From the NCBI GenBank assembly GCA_030220185.1, contig JASPKZ010007301.1, positions 1 to 64,000 of the forward strand: a stretch of DNA of 64,000 nucleotides, in the 5' to 3' direction. This document shows, piece by piece, positions 32,501 to 43,775 of the stretch. Numbering within the stretch: position 1 is the stretch's first letter; the number at the start of each line of letters is the position of its first letter. This DNA is from Diploptera punctata (taxonomy: Eukaryota; Arthropoda; Insecta; Blattodea; Blaberidae). The notes beneath the pieces are model-generated. The model had not been told where the DNA came from and made no database searches. It was given only the letters and a program-made list of their open reading frames with translations. The position numbers were made by a program, and so were the translations under genes.

Positions 32501-33060
32501 GCTCAGTCAGTTAGAGCGCTAGTTAAGAGTGCAGGAGGTCCGAGGATCGAATCCCGGAGCCGGCAGTAGTTTTTCTAATTAAAAAGAAAAACTTATAATT
32601 TAAAAGTAAGTTGAATGTGATATAAGTAGAGCATTTGGACTGTTGTAAGTATCTGATCCTAGTAGCTCAGTTAGTTAGAGCGCTAGGTAAGTGTGCAGGA
32701 GGTCCGAGGATCGAATCCCGGAGCTGGCAGTGGTTTTTCTATTAAAAAGAAAAAGTTATTTAGAAGTAGCTTGGAGTGAATGTGATATAAGTAGAGCATT
32801 TGGACTGTTGTAAGTATCTGATCCTAGTAGCTCAGTCAGTTAGAGCGCTAGGTAAGAGTGCCAGAGGTCCGAGGATCGAATCCCGGAGCTGGCAGTGGTT
32901 TTTCTATTAAAAAGAAAAACTTATAATTTAAAAATAACTTGAAGTGAATGTGATATAAGTAGAATATTTGGAGTATTGTAAGTATCTGATCGTAGTAGCT
33001 CAGTTAGTTAAAGCGCTAGGCAAGAGAGCTGGAGGTCCGCCGATCGAGTCCCAGAGCTGG
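29540..33060 (+). repeat. Tandem array of ~22 tRNA-like units, period 168-169 bp
   Basis: Unit starts (GATCCTA or variant) at about 29559, 29717, 29863, 30013, 30162, 30304, 30472, 30641, 30809, 30971, 31140, 31309, 31478, 31647, 31815, 31984, 32153, 32322, 32491, 32655, 32820 and 32988. Each holds a ~75-nt tRNA-like sequence, a T5 run in a hairpin (AGTTTTTCT ... AGAAAAACT) and an ~80-bp spacer with AAGTGAATGTGATATAAGTAG. Central copies are almost identical; the first five are diverged and carry deletions. One copy (30809) lacks CGAATCCC. The array ends just before a poly-A run. Confidence 0.95.
30472..30555 (+). ncRNA. Candidate RNA polymerase III unit: tRNA-like sequence plus T5 (representative copy)
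   Basis: Representative of the array. An A-box-like TAGCTCAGTTAGTTAGAGCG has the D-stem pair GCTC/GAGC intact (A-box consensus TRGCNNAGYNGG, one mismatch). GGATCGAATCC matches the B box GGTTCGANTCC except at one base. TTTTT follows about 15 bases after the B box region, where Pol III would stop, predicting an ~84-nt RNA. The acceptor strands (5' GATCCTAG, 3' AGCTGGC) do not pair and the anticodon arm is only partly paired, so it is not a working tRNA. The D arm resembles insect tRNA-Ile. Transcription is inferred, not shown. Confidence 0.5.
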
Positions 33061-33065
33061 TTGCG

Positions 33066-33096
<31 letters not shown>

Positions 33097-33309
33097 GGAA
33101 AGTGAAAAGGAAGGATGTAGGTGTAACGTAAGGAGGTGTGTGAGAGATTGTAATTGTGGTGAGTGTACATTTTTGTAAAAAAAAAATTGAAGTGATGTTT
33201 GTATGTGTGAAAATTAATACATATTGATATGTGTTATGTATGGTATATAGTTTCATAAACAAATTATATTTGTATGTGTGTCTATAAAATGAGAGAGTGT
33301 AGTTAATGG
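33061..33309. other. Poly-A run and spacer after the tRNA-like array
   Basis: The last unit diverges after its B box (CCCAGAGCTGGTTGCGATATT) and runs into 26 A residues (33071-33096). The following bases are purine-rich (GGAAAGTGAAAAGGAAGG). No gene. Confidence 0.7.
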
Positions 33310-33880
33310 GTGTATGTGAATAAAGTTAAGAAGCAGTGTTGTGCAGACATAATGCTTATAAGCTGATAAGTATACAGAGATGAAGATACAATAATATATA
33401 GGCCATCCACAGGTATTTAGTATGATATTTACTTTGAGAAAGTTGATAAACACTCTTGTGCACACATGGTACTTGTAAGTATGTATATATATGATTAAAG
33501 ATGATAAACAGCCTTGTGCAAGGATAGGACCTGCAAGCACAGAGAGACAAATATATATAAAAATGAAAAGAAAAGAGTTACGTGCGAGTATAGAACACAG
33601 TGGATACATGGTTAAAGCTAACAAACAGTCTTGTGCAGACATTACACTTGTATGCATATAAGCATAAAGAGTTGAACACATAGTAATAAAAAAACAAGAT
33701 ACCTGGAAGTGCACAATATGGTATATACTTTGAAGAAGATGATAAGCAGTCTTGTGCAAGGATAACACCTGTAAGCATACAGAGATGAAGATAAGTGACA
33801 AGAAAAGAAATACCTACAAGTATACAATGTAGTGGAAAAAGTTTAAAGTTGACAAACAGAGTTGTGCAGTTGTGCGCGCG
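33310..33880 (+). repeat. Degenerate tandem repeat, period about 115 bp
   Basis: The motif GATAAACAGTCTTGTGCA followed by RGACATxxxACTTGTAAG recurs near 33322, 33443, 33502, 33619, 33741 and 33851, with GCATACAGAGATGAAGATA and a TACAATxTAGTGGATA segment between copies. One interval is only about 60 bp. Minus-strand ORFs with repeated CLHKTAY/LAQDCL segments are translations of this repeat. Confidence 0.75.
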
Positions 33881-33888
33881 AAAAAAAC

Positions 33889-33952
33889 TGGGACTTAGTA
33901 TATTGTTTTTTGGCGAAGCTGGTATGCCAAAAAACAATATACTAAGTCCCAG
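33889..33952. repeat. Perfect 27-bp inverted repeat (hairpin)
   Basis: CTGGGACTTAGTATATTGTT plus TTTTGGC at 33889-33915 is exactly mirrored at 33926-33952, around a 10-base loop (GAAGCTGGTAT region). Its right arm is also the left end of the next inverted repeat. Confidence 0.97.
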
Positions 33953-34231
33953 AGCAGAATGCATGCCAAAAGCAGAAAAAAATCGGCCAGGGCTTCCGCG
34001 CCTCCGGAGAAATGCAAGCAGAAGGCAGAAATAGACCAAATGCTGCAAAAGTGCTAACAGAACAGCAAAAATTACACAGAGTTCCAAGGAACTCAGCATA
34101 ATTTTGCCATTCTGCTTGCACTTTCACAACATTTGGCCTATTTCTGCCTTCTGCTTGCATTTCTCCGAAAGACTTTGGAAGCCCTAACCAATTTTTTTTC
34201 TGCTTTTGGCATGCATTCTGCTCTGGGACTT
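33944..34231. mobile_element. Foldback element, about 288 bp
   Basis: Left terminus AAGTCCCAGAGCAGAATGCA with TGCCAAAAGCAG, then GGAGAAATGCAAGCAGAAGG and CAGAAATAGACCAAATG. The right half gives CATTTGGCCTATTTCTGCC, TTCTGCTTGCATTTCTCC, CTGCTTTTGGCATGCATTCT and GCTCTGGGACTT. The arms cover nearly the whole element with a short middle that is itself symmetrical (GAGTTCC..GGAACTC near 34078-34093). No coding capacity. Confidence 0.88.
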
Positions 34232-34237
34232 GTCTAC

Positions 34238-34488
34238 GAGTCGATGGTCTAGAACCATACTCTTTCCCAAGAACATTGTTCTCAACTCATGTTATACACC
34301 TGAATGTAACATTTCCATAGGCATTCCAATAATAAAATAGGAATTTCATATTTCAATTACTAATGCCATCAGTAATGAAAATAAATTCCTATTCTATTGT
34401 CTCAACACCCATAGAAATGTGACATTCACTTCATAACATGAAAGCTGAACAATGCACTTAGAAAACAGTATGACTCTAGACCATCGAC
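34238..34488. mobile_element. Inverted-repeat element with GTCTA flanking repeat
   Basis: The left end GTCGATGGTCTAGA (after 34238) mirrors the right end TCTAGACCATCGAC (34475-34488). Inner segments CAACTCATGTTATACACCTG / TTCACTTCATAACATGAAAG and ATAATAAAATAGGAATTTCA / AAATTCCTATTCTATTG also pair. GTCTA flanks it on both sides (34232-34236 and 34489-34493), suggesting a 5-6-bp target duplication. Non-coding. Confidence 0.75.
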
Positions 34489-34491
34489 GTC

Positions 34492-35154
34492 TATCCATAA
34501 TTTAGTTGCACTTAATCAACATATGCTATATTTGTATAGTTCCAACAATGAAATTGAGCACAAAATTATTCACCACACAAATTTACACATAATATGACAA
34601 GATCAGTTTAACATATACACATTATACACAGGCTTTTCTTTCCTATCTCTTTCTATTGTTCAATGTCAAGTCACATAAGTCCAATTTTGTGTCAGCGTTG
34701 TAACATATTTCTATACTGTGTAATTGTAAATTCGGATGTTATATTACCTGAAGTATTTCCCAATTATCTAAATCTTTAAATAACCTTTAACTTACATCAC
34801 AAAATGTTTAAATAATGATTTCCTATAAAAACCCTAAGATATAATTTCTTATAACTTCAAAATGACAATTCTCCCAAATGGACTATAATTTTTTTTTTTA
34901 TGTAATTCAAATATACTTTCATGATATAATGATTAAATAATTTAAAAAATGGTTGAATTAAAATGAACTAAAATAACTTTGAAATAACTCCATATATAAA
35001 CATAATTAAATAAACTTTTTAAGGGACTGAAATTACTTTAAATATATACATAACACTGAACATTATTTAAAAAAAATACTTCAGGTTTATAACCACCATT
35101 TTCTGTCACAATTACCAATACTTCAATTATCTGTATGTATGTATGTATGCATGC

Positions 35155-35186
<32 letters not shown>

Positions 35187-36410
35187 ATGCATCTGTGTGT
35201 GTATGCATCTAGGTGTGTATGTACTTATGTATCTATTATGTATATATGTATTCATGTCTATATTTAAGTACTCCTCATGTAATTATACAGCATTTTAAGT
35301 ATACAGTCACTTAAGTGTCCATTCATTTAATTCTCCTCCCTTCTAAGTATTCCCTAATGTAAATACGTACTCAATCTAAGTACATACTCATCTAAGTATA
35401 CAGTCATGTATGGTTTTAGTCATGTAAGTATGTATTCATCCTTGTAGTGATGTATAGATCAGTCATAACTCTATAAATGTTTATAGTCATCTATGACATA
35501 CCTAACTATATATGCATTTATATACATATTAAATAGTAGCCTGTGCACAACATGTAACATATTAAACCAACAACTTGTCATATCAGCATAATGTGTGTAA
35601 AACAATTTCATACTCAAATACAAACTCCAGTATATATTCATGCAATTGATAACATCCTCGATGTTATAACCCCACTATATCACAATGTATAGCTTTTATC
35701 AATCTTACCCATAATAACATATACCCAAATCATAATCCCCAACACATCATCTTACAAACTAACTAAATTACAAGCTATCATATAAACTAATATAACTTTA
35801 AACTTACACTAAAACTATTCTTCACAGTATATTGTATGTGGCACTCTTCTCATCCAAGATTACACAATGCCTGTTATCATAAACACAATAGCAATTGTAC
35901 AATCAAGGAAAAAAACAAGTGCCTTCTCACATCTTCATGTCATATTCTTCAGCAAAACTCTTCTCAGAAGTAAATCAAACTTCACCACACCAAAAAGTAA
36001 TAAATTCATCTATTCTTTCATTCCAAGCTATCTTTTTTATTTTCAAAATAAATTGTTTTAAATGTTTATAAGAATTTGGACATTCTAATCCCCCCACTAT
36101 TAACACCCTTGAAAATAATAAAAATATCTGAAAATAGGGCCGAAATAATTACAAAAACAACTTCTTTGTACTTTTCATCTAACATAAAATTTTATATTAC
36201 AAATAAATTGTAATGAAAAAGTTAATTTTCAATCATATTTACTCTAACATACAGTGGATTTGAAAATAATTAACTTCATGCTAACTCATACATTGAATTC
36301 GTTTCAGTACTAACACATTTAAACTGTTTCTGCTACATTTTCAACTTACATCTAATTACTATAATTGACATATATCTCTGTTATAAATCTAACAAGATAC
36401 ACTCATGTCA
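34492..36410. other. No gene; AT-rich, G-poor + strand with microsatellites
   Basis: GTAT, TA and GT tracts lie at about 35130-35190. TAAGTATxCAxTCAT-like short motifs recur loosely at 35270-35480. I see no coding frame, element end or RNA gene. Confidence 0.5.
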
Positions 36411-36700
36411 CTAAAAGTGATCCAACAACAGGCCCAGAGGTCCTTGGGGTAGTAGGAGATTAAGGCTCCCACTTTTTCTAGACAATCAGCACTTCATGTC
36501 AGCCAGGTTCTCAGCCATGCCTGACAGCCGCCTTTACCTCCAGAACAAGTGTCTGGTACTCACTTCCATTAGAGGCTGAGTCGACCCCAGGGCCATAGTG
36601 CCGCCACAGGGTTTGGGTCAGTTTATAAATCCTGACCCCCAACAGAACTTCAACCCTCTGGCTTGTAGCTCAGTGCCTTAACCACTACACTATGTGTCAT
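36411..36700 (-). mobile_element. tRNA-derived SINE (SINE-C)
   Basis: On the minus strand the head reads ATAGTGTAGTGGTTAAGGCA (A-box-like) and GAGGGTTGAAGTTC (degenerate B box), followed by a GC-rich body (GGGTCAGGATTTATAAACTG, GTCGACTCAGCCTCTAATGG) and the terminus GTTGTTGGATCACTTTTAGTG. The GC content contrasts sharply with the flanks. Confidence 0.75.
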
Positions 36701-37565
36701 GTAAATTTAAATTACCTTATATATCACAGCCAAGTTAAACAGAATCTTTGAAATCAGCACTAAGTCCAACCTCTCATGACAAATCCATTTTAATTTAATT
36801 TTACTTATTTCATTCATTAATTTAATTTAATATACTTATTCAATCATCTAATTCTACCAAACTCCAATCAATTCAATACAATCATCTATAAATTTTCAGT
36901 TCTCTTCCTTCAAATTTAAAAACTCACTTCCACTTCAATGCTTTCTTTGAATTACCACTAGTTTTCAATAAAATCACAGCTGTTTAACTTGGCAAAAATC
37001 TATCTTTAAAACTAAAACTTACAATTTAACTTCTTTAGAGCTTGAAAAAATATATATATATATATATATATGCATAATTCAAAATCATATTTACTATTTA
37101 AAAACATTTCATATTCACAGCAATTCTACAATTTAACTTTTATACTTTTAAAATACTATAAAAACAAAAATAGTCCTCAATATTCTATCACTATTTTCAA
37201 GCTCTTCTCTAATTTCTACAAAACACAAAATTCTATCAGTAGAATGCCAATGTCTTATCCAAGTCAAATACATGCCATCAGCAAGGACAATAGCAAATTA
37301 CACCATAACACAAACTCAACATCATTTAAGAGAATAGATATACTTAAAACAGAGAAAAATAAATTATACAAAATTGGAGATAAATAAAAAGTTGATAAAG
37401 ATTAATCACAAAAGATGGCCTCTACAAAATTATAAACCTCCTTAATAATTAATAGATGATAAAATACATCTCAAATATCTTTAATATCAAATTAACAATT
37501 TTCTTAAATAAAAAATATTAATATTTCATCTAATTTGATGAGCACTCTACATTGGCATTCTTTAC
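36701..37565. other. No recognised gene
   Basis: AT-rich, includes a TA tract at about 37050-37070. The 105-codon frame at 37070-37387 is low-complexity Ser/Asn/Lys and not credible. Confidence 0.5.
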
Positions 37566-37587
37566 ATTATTATTATTATTATTACTA

Positions 37588-37624
<37 letters not shown>

Positions 37625-37641
37625 TATTATTATTACTATTA
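37566..37641. repeat. ATT microsatellite
   Basis: About 25 ATT units with ACT interruptions; gives a poly-Tyr frame that is not a gene. Confidence 0.97.
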
Positions 37642-38319
37642 TCTTACATGTAAACATAAATCAAAGATTCCAGGAGAAAAAATTGACAACTTATTTATTT
37701 CTCAAAAAAATTATTCTGCATTATCAAACTCAGTTTTTAAATATATTCTTTCTGTATTCAAAAACAATCAAATTTATTTCTTGTTAGTTATAAAAAAATC
37801 ATGAAACACCTACAGATTTAATCCCAATTATTTCATTAAAAAAATATTTTCTGTCTGTTGTCAATTTTTTCACCCACACCTCTCAACTGTTGATTCCATA
37901 ACTCTACATTTTCCAAAATTATTTAATTCAAATAGATCAATGATCTTGCATATATTCCAGGGTTCATTTTTCTTCATCTTATACTTCAATTATTTTAAAA
38001 ATCATTTTAACAAATTTTTAAACTTAATTCATATATTCTTCAGAACAACTATCATCTCATATACAACTTTATAATTTAAACTTCTCATATTCTATACTTC
38101 CTCAACAAAAAACCCTATTAAATGAATTAATTATATTTAACTCATTTTTTAATTAAAATAACTCTACAGCATTATCTCAACTCTCAAGTCATTTTATATT
38201 CAAATTATTAATACTAAGAATTGTGGAACCAACATTTAACTTAAGAGTGAAGAGTAGAAATATTAAATCATCCAAGTGCCATGTCATATTTTGTATCATA
38301 CGCTTTAAATTTATTATCA

Positions 38320-38365
<46 letters not shown>

Positions 38366-39399
38366 TAACACTCTTATGCAATAAATAACTACATTTATAG
38401 AATAATTATATATAACATACAAATATTTACTTATCTCAAATGTATATCAGTGACCACAAAACCTAAATTTAAGAATCTCCTCATGGCACACAAATCATGT
38501 AATATCTCCACTCTTTAAACCTACATAATAAATATAACCATTCCCTCCCACCCTCTTTCCCTCCCTCCCAGTCAACATTTGCATGAATATACTGAAGTTT
38601 GTCATATATTTGGAACTTACAAATATAGCATATGTTGTTAAGTGCAACTAAATTACAGATAGACTCCTGATGGGCAACAGGTTGTAGGAAACACAGTGAG
38701 TAGCAGTTCACCAGAACACCAACTCACAGACACAGCTCAATCATTCACAAGCAGTCATAGCTTTGGGCACACAATGTCTCTCATAATTTCTTTTGAACAC
38801 AGCCACTTATATAAAATAACCTGATTTTCAGACTACTTCTCTCCCATTGTAAAACTCATTCCTACTAACACCTAACCACATATCTTACTCCAATATAATA
38901 AACCAGAAATGTTCAATCACCTACTACAAACAATATTAAATTGTTATAAATTTGAAAACACAGTCTGTACACTATCTTTCAATTACATTATTTCAATAAA
39001 TCCTACAACTTCTTATTTTATATTAATTTCATTTAAATAATATCATCCAGAATATATTCTATTTCCCATCCAAATTAAAAATATTCACTGTCACAACTGA
39101 ACTCTACAATTCATGGTCGCGCGGAGTTATGCTCCTCATACATCCCTATGATCAACTAAACATTTCCTGTCGTATAATTTTCCAAATCACAATCAATGTT
39201 ATTCTCCCACCTCAATCCTCCCTACATTATCAACACTAATTTTCATTAACACCAAACGCAATCCAAATTAAAATTTATCTTTCTTTTCAATACCAATCTT
39301 TATTACTACATTCCGCATTATCTATCAATAACACTAAATGCCCTACTGATGGCACAAAGATTCAAACCTACCTCCTCCATAGAAAATTGCCTTCACATT
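37642..39399. other. No gene; TA microsatellite and one retrotransposon-tail-like motif
   Basis: A TA tract lies at 38325-38361. Near 39114-39145 the motif GGTCGCGCGGAGTTATGCTC, CTCATACATCCC resembles the tails of minus-strand non-LTR elements seen at 46072 and 50988. The rest is AT-rich. Confidence 0.4.
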
Positions 39400-39592
39400 C
39401 CACCCGGCTAATCACCCTTTCATAATAACCGCCTTTATCTCCGTCAGACTCTTACCTCGTCCCACAAGTATCATGCCACCACAACCTACACGCCACTTTA
39501 AAAATACTGATCTCATCAGAACTCGAACCCATGACCTTCCACTAAATAACGCATTGCATGAACCAAATACGCCACTACGTATCCCTAACATC
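39400..39592 (-). mobile_element. tRNA-derived SINE fragment (SINE-D)
   Basis: On the minus strand: TAGTGGCGTATTTGGTTCA (A-box-like), GGAAGGTCATGGGTTCGAGT (B box GGTTCGAGTTC), then GTGGCGTGTAGGTTGTGGTG and ATACTTGTGGGACGAGGTAA. Only one copy was seen in the window, so its boundaries are uncertain. Confidence 0.55.
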
Positions 39593-41233
39593 TTCTCTCT
39601 ATCCCCCCCCCAAAAAAATTTCTTCACTTACTTATTTCTATCTCTCCACATTATGTTAAATACCAACAATCAAAAATTCCATCCCACTATCCATTCTGAT
39701 CCTCTCCGCTATCCGGCGATAAACAACCACTCCATAGACCTTCGTCTCATCGAACCTATGCCATTTACAATTAATGTAAATTCCTAACTATCGTATTATA
39801 ACTTCTCAAACGCCTACTATATGGCTGTGTCCACAAAATTATTAAAATTAACAAAATCAAGTATTGAGGTATCATTCTGGCATTACCACACCATTGCCAC
39901 TTTGATAATACCTCAACACCTTCACATTCAGTGCCCATAGCATAACACACTTGTAAACAACTGAGAAGTATCTGTAAAAAAATGACAAGTTGATATTGTA
40001 AACTGCACTCTATCAGCAATAATTATGAATTAAAAAGGTAAACATGGAAACAAAACAGGTTCAGCATTCTGCACATTCACACACACACCACCACCACCAC
40101 CACCACACAAACACAGATACAAGTTCATTTCAGTTCTGTATACTTCACGTCTATGTATACTCAAGGTATTTAATTTTAAATACAGTATTTTATCAAACTA
40201 ACGTATTTAACAATACTTTCTATCAATCACATAATAAAACTCTACGTAACCATTATCCGCCCCTGCAATTCCCTCCCTTATCATATTACGGCTTCCCCCC
40301 ACACTCTCACTTATAAGTCAACGTTTTACAATAACTTCTCTTCAATTTCACTTAACTTTCAATAAGGTACACTTATTATATTTCATTCATATTTACAGAC
40401 CTAATTCTCTCGACAGATTATCACCCTCTAATCCGCTCGTCGCGTAGGGCATGTAAATGTTCCTACAAAACGAACAATTCTTTAAGATAAAAAAATAATT
40501 AAAATTATTACAAATTGCATTTACCGGTATATTTTATATCTAATTCGCCTACTTCTCTATATTTCATTCGTTAGCTTGTATATAACAATGTCGTAGACAT
40601 ATTATACAATCATACGAACAAATATTCTAAACTTCATCTAACATCTCCGTCACACAATTTAAACGTATTAACAAATGTATTATTACTATATATTTGAAAA
40701 TTATAAAATAATTAAAACTCTAAAAAACTGCAACTACCAAATAAAATTTTATTTCGAAATGAAATAAACATTTTATTTCAGCCCAAAAAAGCTAGATAAC
40801 CTAAACGTACGTACACGTGCTAATATTAAATCTCTATTTATAGTATTTGTCTTCTACTATACGATCATTTATAAACATTACATACTCTATAAAAAATCTC
40901 CTTTAAAATTAAATGGAACTAACTCGTATGCCTTATGAAATATTAAAGTTCAGCACGCATTCAATAAGGCACTTCATTCGTCTTTATCCAATTCAGTTCA
41001 TTTCATTTCATTTCATTTCATTTCATTTCATTTCATTTCATATAGGCCTATCTCCTATACACTTCCTTAAAATCCATCTCAATATTATCCTCCTACTTTT
41101 GCCTGCACTGTCCTAATCTTCTTTCCCCAATCTTTTAAAAATAAATTATACACCATTTCCTTAAAGCAATTGCCCAAATAACTTCAAATCCGGTCCTCGG
41201 CATTAAACCATGAAATAAACTCCAAAAATCCCA
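39593..41233. other. No gene; microsatellites CAC and TTCAT
   Basis: A CACCAC run lies at 40082-40108 and a TTCAT pentanucleotide run at about 40996-41042 (9-10 copies). The remainder is AT-rich and G-poor without recognised features. Confidence 0.5.
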
Positions 41234-41552
41234 CGCCATAGTCCAGTAGTCAAGTAAAATGCCTTGCCCCAGAGATACGAAATTTCCGCTGCTTCCAATA
41301 TCCATCGGGGAATAAATTTTCTCGTGGAATTTCGGCTAGCAGCCTATGGGACAACTGCCCACACAGCATCCAGAGACATTTGCGTACATACAATAAATAG
41401 CGGCTCCAGGTTCACAAAACCACTTACAACGGCTGAGGGAGCCGACATGCTAACCACATGTAACCCCTATACTGTCAAGATGAGCATCTGCCTCTGTCAT
41501 TAACACATATACACGTGACCCCAGCATCTGGCTAGTAGGTCAAGGATCTTCT
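41234..41552 (+). mobile_element. SINE-A copy, degenerate
   Basis: Aligns along its length with the intact copy at 6198: CATAGTCCAGTAGTCAAG (decayed A box), ATCGGGGAATAAATTTTCTC, GGAATTTCGGC, ACAATAAATAGCGGCTCCAG, ACCACATGTAACCCCTATAC, ATTAACACAT and GCATCTGGCTAGTAGG. The B box region is altered (TGCTTCCAATATC). Confidence 0.8.
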
Positions 41553-42809
41553 AGGTCTCTCGCGCCATATACTTTACTTTAGAAATGTCAACAATAATTA
41601 TAAACATCAAGTATTTCATTCCCCCCCCCCTAAAGCCTCAAATTATTATATATAAATACATACAATATTATACCAAGTAACCTATCATTCCATCCACCTT
41701 CCTGTTTCCAAAATAAATTATTTTTTAAATTTATAAACAAACTAATATTTCATTTATATCCCTCAAACCGAATATCAAATATTAAACATTTTATATAAAA
41801 TATACGTTGCTTCCCTTTTCATAAAATGTTTTCCTCCCCAACCCCTCAACAAATGTAACGCACCAAATATTACAATTTATTCCTTCGTAAATTACGCAGA
41901 CATAACATAAAACTATAATAAAATATTAATCCTCGATATTTCAAAACAAACTTCTTTTCAGTTTCATAAAAATTTTAACATACATACATCTACTTCGTCA
42001 CATTACAGAACTTAAATGAACTTCTCTGTAACTACAACACTACAAACTAACATACTATGATAACAAAAAATGAGTAACATATTTACACAATCGTCAACCA
42101 CACACAACAAGCATACACATCAGCACATTCTACACGCAATACACATTACTCTCTACAGTACAACACACGACATAAACCCCGTAACATCTTTCTCAATCAA
42201 ACCATGCTTCTTTTTAACCATGTTCACACATTTCTTTCATTTCTCTCTCCCTTTCTTTTTTTAACACGAACTTTCCTTCGCCATTACTATCAAATTAACT
42301 TCTTCCATTAAACCACTATATTAACTAATTATTCATCTAACACTACACTCATTCACACACACATACGAGAGGTGTAAACGCGCAAAAAAAAAAAAAAAAA
42401 AGTCTCGGACAATTTAAATTTAGGTCTCATTTGTATATCCTAAATTCGTTCTCACTATTGTCTATCGCAACTGATCACAAATCAATTTGATTATAGGTTT
42501 CAAAACAAAATGAACAAATCAATAATGCAGTAAAATATTTCCTTGAAAAATATTTTTCTTCTCTACATTTTCTTTTCCCCACACCCCTTATATCAATTCT
42601 TCTGTCTACTTACTTCACTTTTTAACTAATCTCCTAGCTAGCTTATTTCAAACATTTCTTCGCATCGCTCCTCAAGTCATCCCATTTGCACCAATAAAGT
42701 GCATGTGCACACATGTCTATTCCTATTTCACGTACAAATGCATTGTATTTCATCAATTAAAAATTATCTTTAATAAGTATATTAATTCTAATGACTTTTC
42801 ATTTCATCA

Positions 42810-43072
42810 TACGAGTCTTGCGCTAGTTCGAGTCCCCATTGGGGAATAAATTCCGTCATTCAATTTCGACCACTATCACACAGATAGCCCATACACCATT
42901 ATCAAACATTTCTATACCTACAATAATTAGCGACTCCAGGTTTACAAAACCACCTATAATGCCTCATGGACCCGACATGCTGATTACATGTCACCACTAT
43001 ACTGTCATAATACGCACCACTCTTCTAAATGCATATGCATATGACCCCATTAGCCCGCCTGTAGCCCAGTGT
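42810..43072 (+). mobile_element. SINE-A copy, missing the 5' part of the head
   Basis: Starts inside the tRNA head at ACGAGTCTTGCGCTAGTTCG (B box GTTCGAGTCCC) and continues CATTGGGGAATAAATTCC, TACAATAATTAGCGACTCCA, GATTACATGTCACCACTATA and AGCCCGCCTGTAGC. Diverged but collinear with 6198-6547. Confidence 0.75.
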
Positions 43073-43134
43073 CCACCAACATTCGCACTTCACTTAAATT
43101 ACTCAATGCTACTATCATCCCTATATACGTACAT

Positions 43135-43235
43135 CATCATAGCCGCGCGGACGTCACCTCTCCATACATCCGTCAACTGACATATTTTTTCAAACATTTC
43201 CTCTATAATTCACCTGCCTAAACTCATTTTTAATC
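43135..43235 (-). pseudogene. Short non-LTR retrotransposon tail fragment
   Basis: AGCCGCGCGGACGTCACCTC, TCCATACATCC matches the end motif also found at 46072 and 50988, where the neighbouring sequence decodes as a minus-strand non-LTR C-terminus. Too short and mutated to decode here. Confidence 0.35.
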
Positions 43236-43483
43236 CTCATAACAATATCACTTTTCTTTTTTACTTCATAACAAAAACATACGATAATTCATTCATTTAA
43301 TAACCCGAGGGTATTTAACGGACAAACATTTCATTTTTGCCTACATAATACTGAAAGTTGTATCATTTTAAATGCTATAGTTTCCCATATATTATTTTGT
43401 ATTTTAATTCAAATGGTGACGTTGCAATACACAGGGTAATAAAATTATTAACTGTAAAAAAAAACAATATTCATTTCATTCAT

Positions 43484-43775
43484 GACAGCTGACCGGTTTA
43501 AAAGATCATGCCCTGCCCCAGTACTACCGGACTTCCGCTGAATCAACTCCCCATGGAGGGAACACATATCATCCTGGAATTTAGACCAACATGGAACTCG
43601 TGGCCATCCGACATCGTAACGAAACTGGCTACATACTATACATAGTGGCTCCAAGGTGACAAACTGCTAGGGGACCCGACATACTGTCCACATATCACCC
43701 CTATACTGACGGATGATCATTTATCTCTCTGATTAACACGTCAAACCAGCAGCCGGCTGGTAAACTGGGCACCTT
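43484..43775 (+). mobile_element. SINE-A copy, degenerate
   Basis: Collinear markers: GACAGCTGACCGGTTTAAAAG (A-box region), CCAGTACTACCGGACTTCCG, ACTCCCCATGGAGGGAACA, ACATAGTGGCTCCAAGGTG, CACATATCACCCCTATACTG, TGATTAACACG and AGCAGCCGGCTGGTAAACTG. Confidence 0.75.

Noticed and set aside
29540..33060. CRISPR array or prokaryotic tRNA operon
   Set aside because: The repeated unit is 168-169 bp with no short repeat/unique spacer structure, and the sequence context is an animal nuclear genome.
29540..33060. Cluster of functional tRNA genes
   Set aside because: Acceptor strands do not pair and the anticodon arm is incomplete in all units I examined, although promoter boxes are kept.
33253..34099. 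Overlapping minus-strand frames of 182 and 173 codons
   Set aside because: They read through the degenerate 115-bp repeat and the palindromes; repeated peptide segments follow the DNA period.
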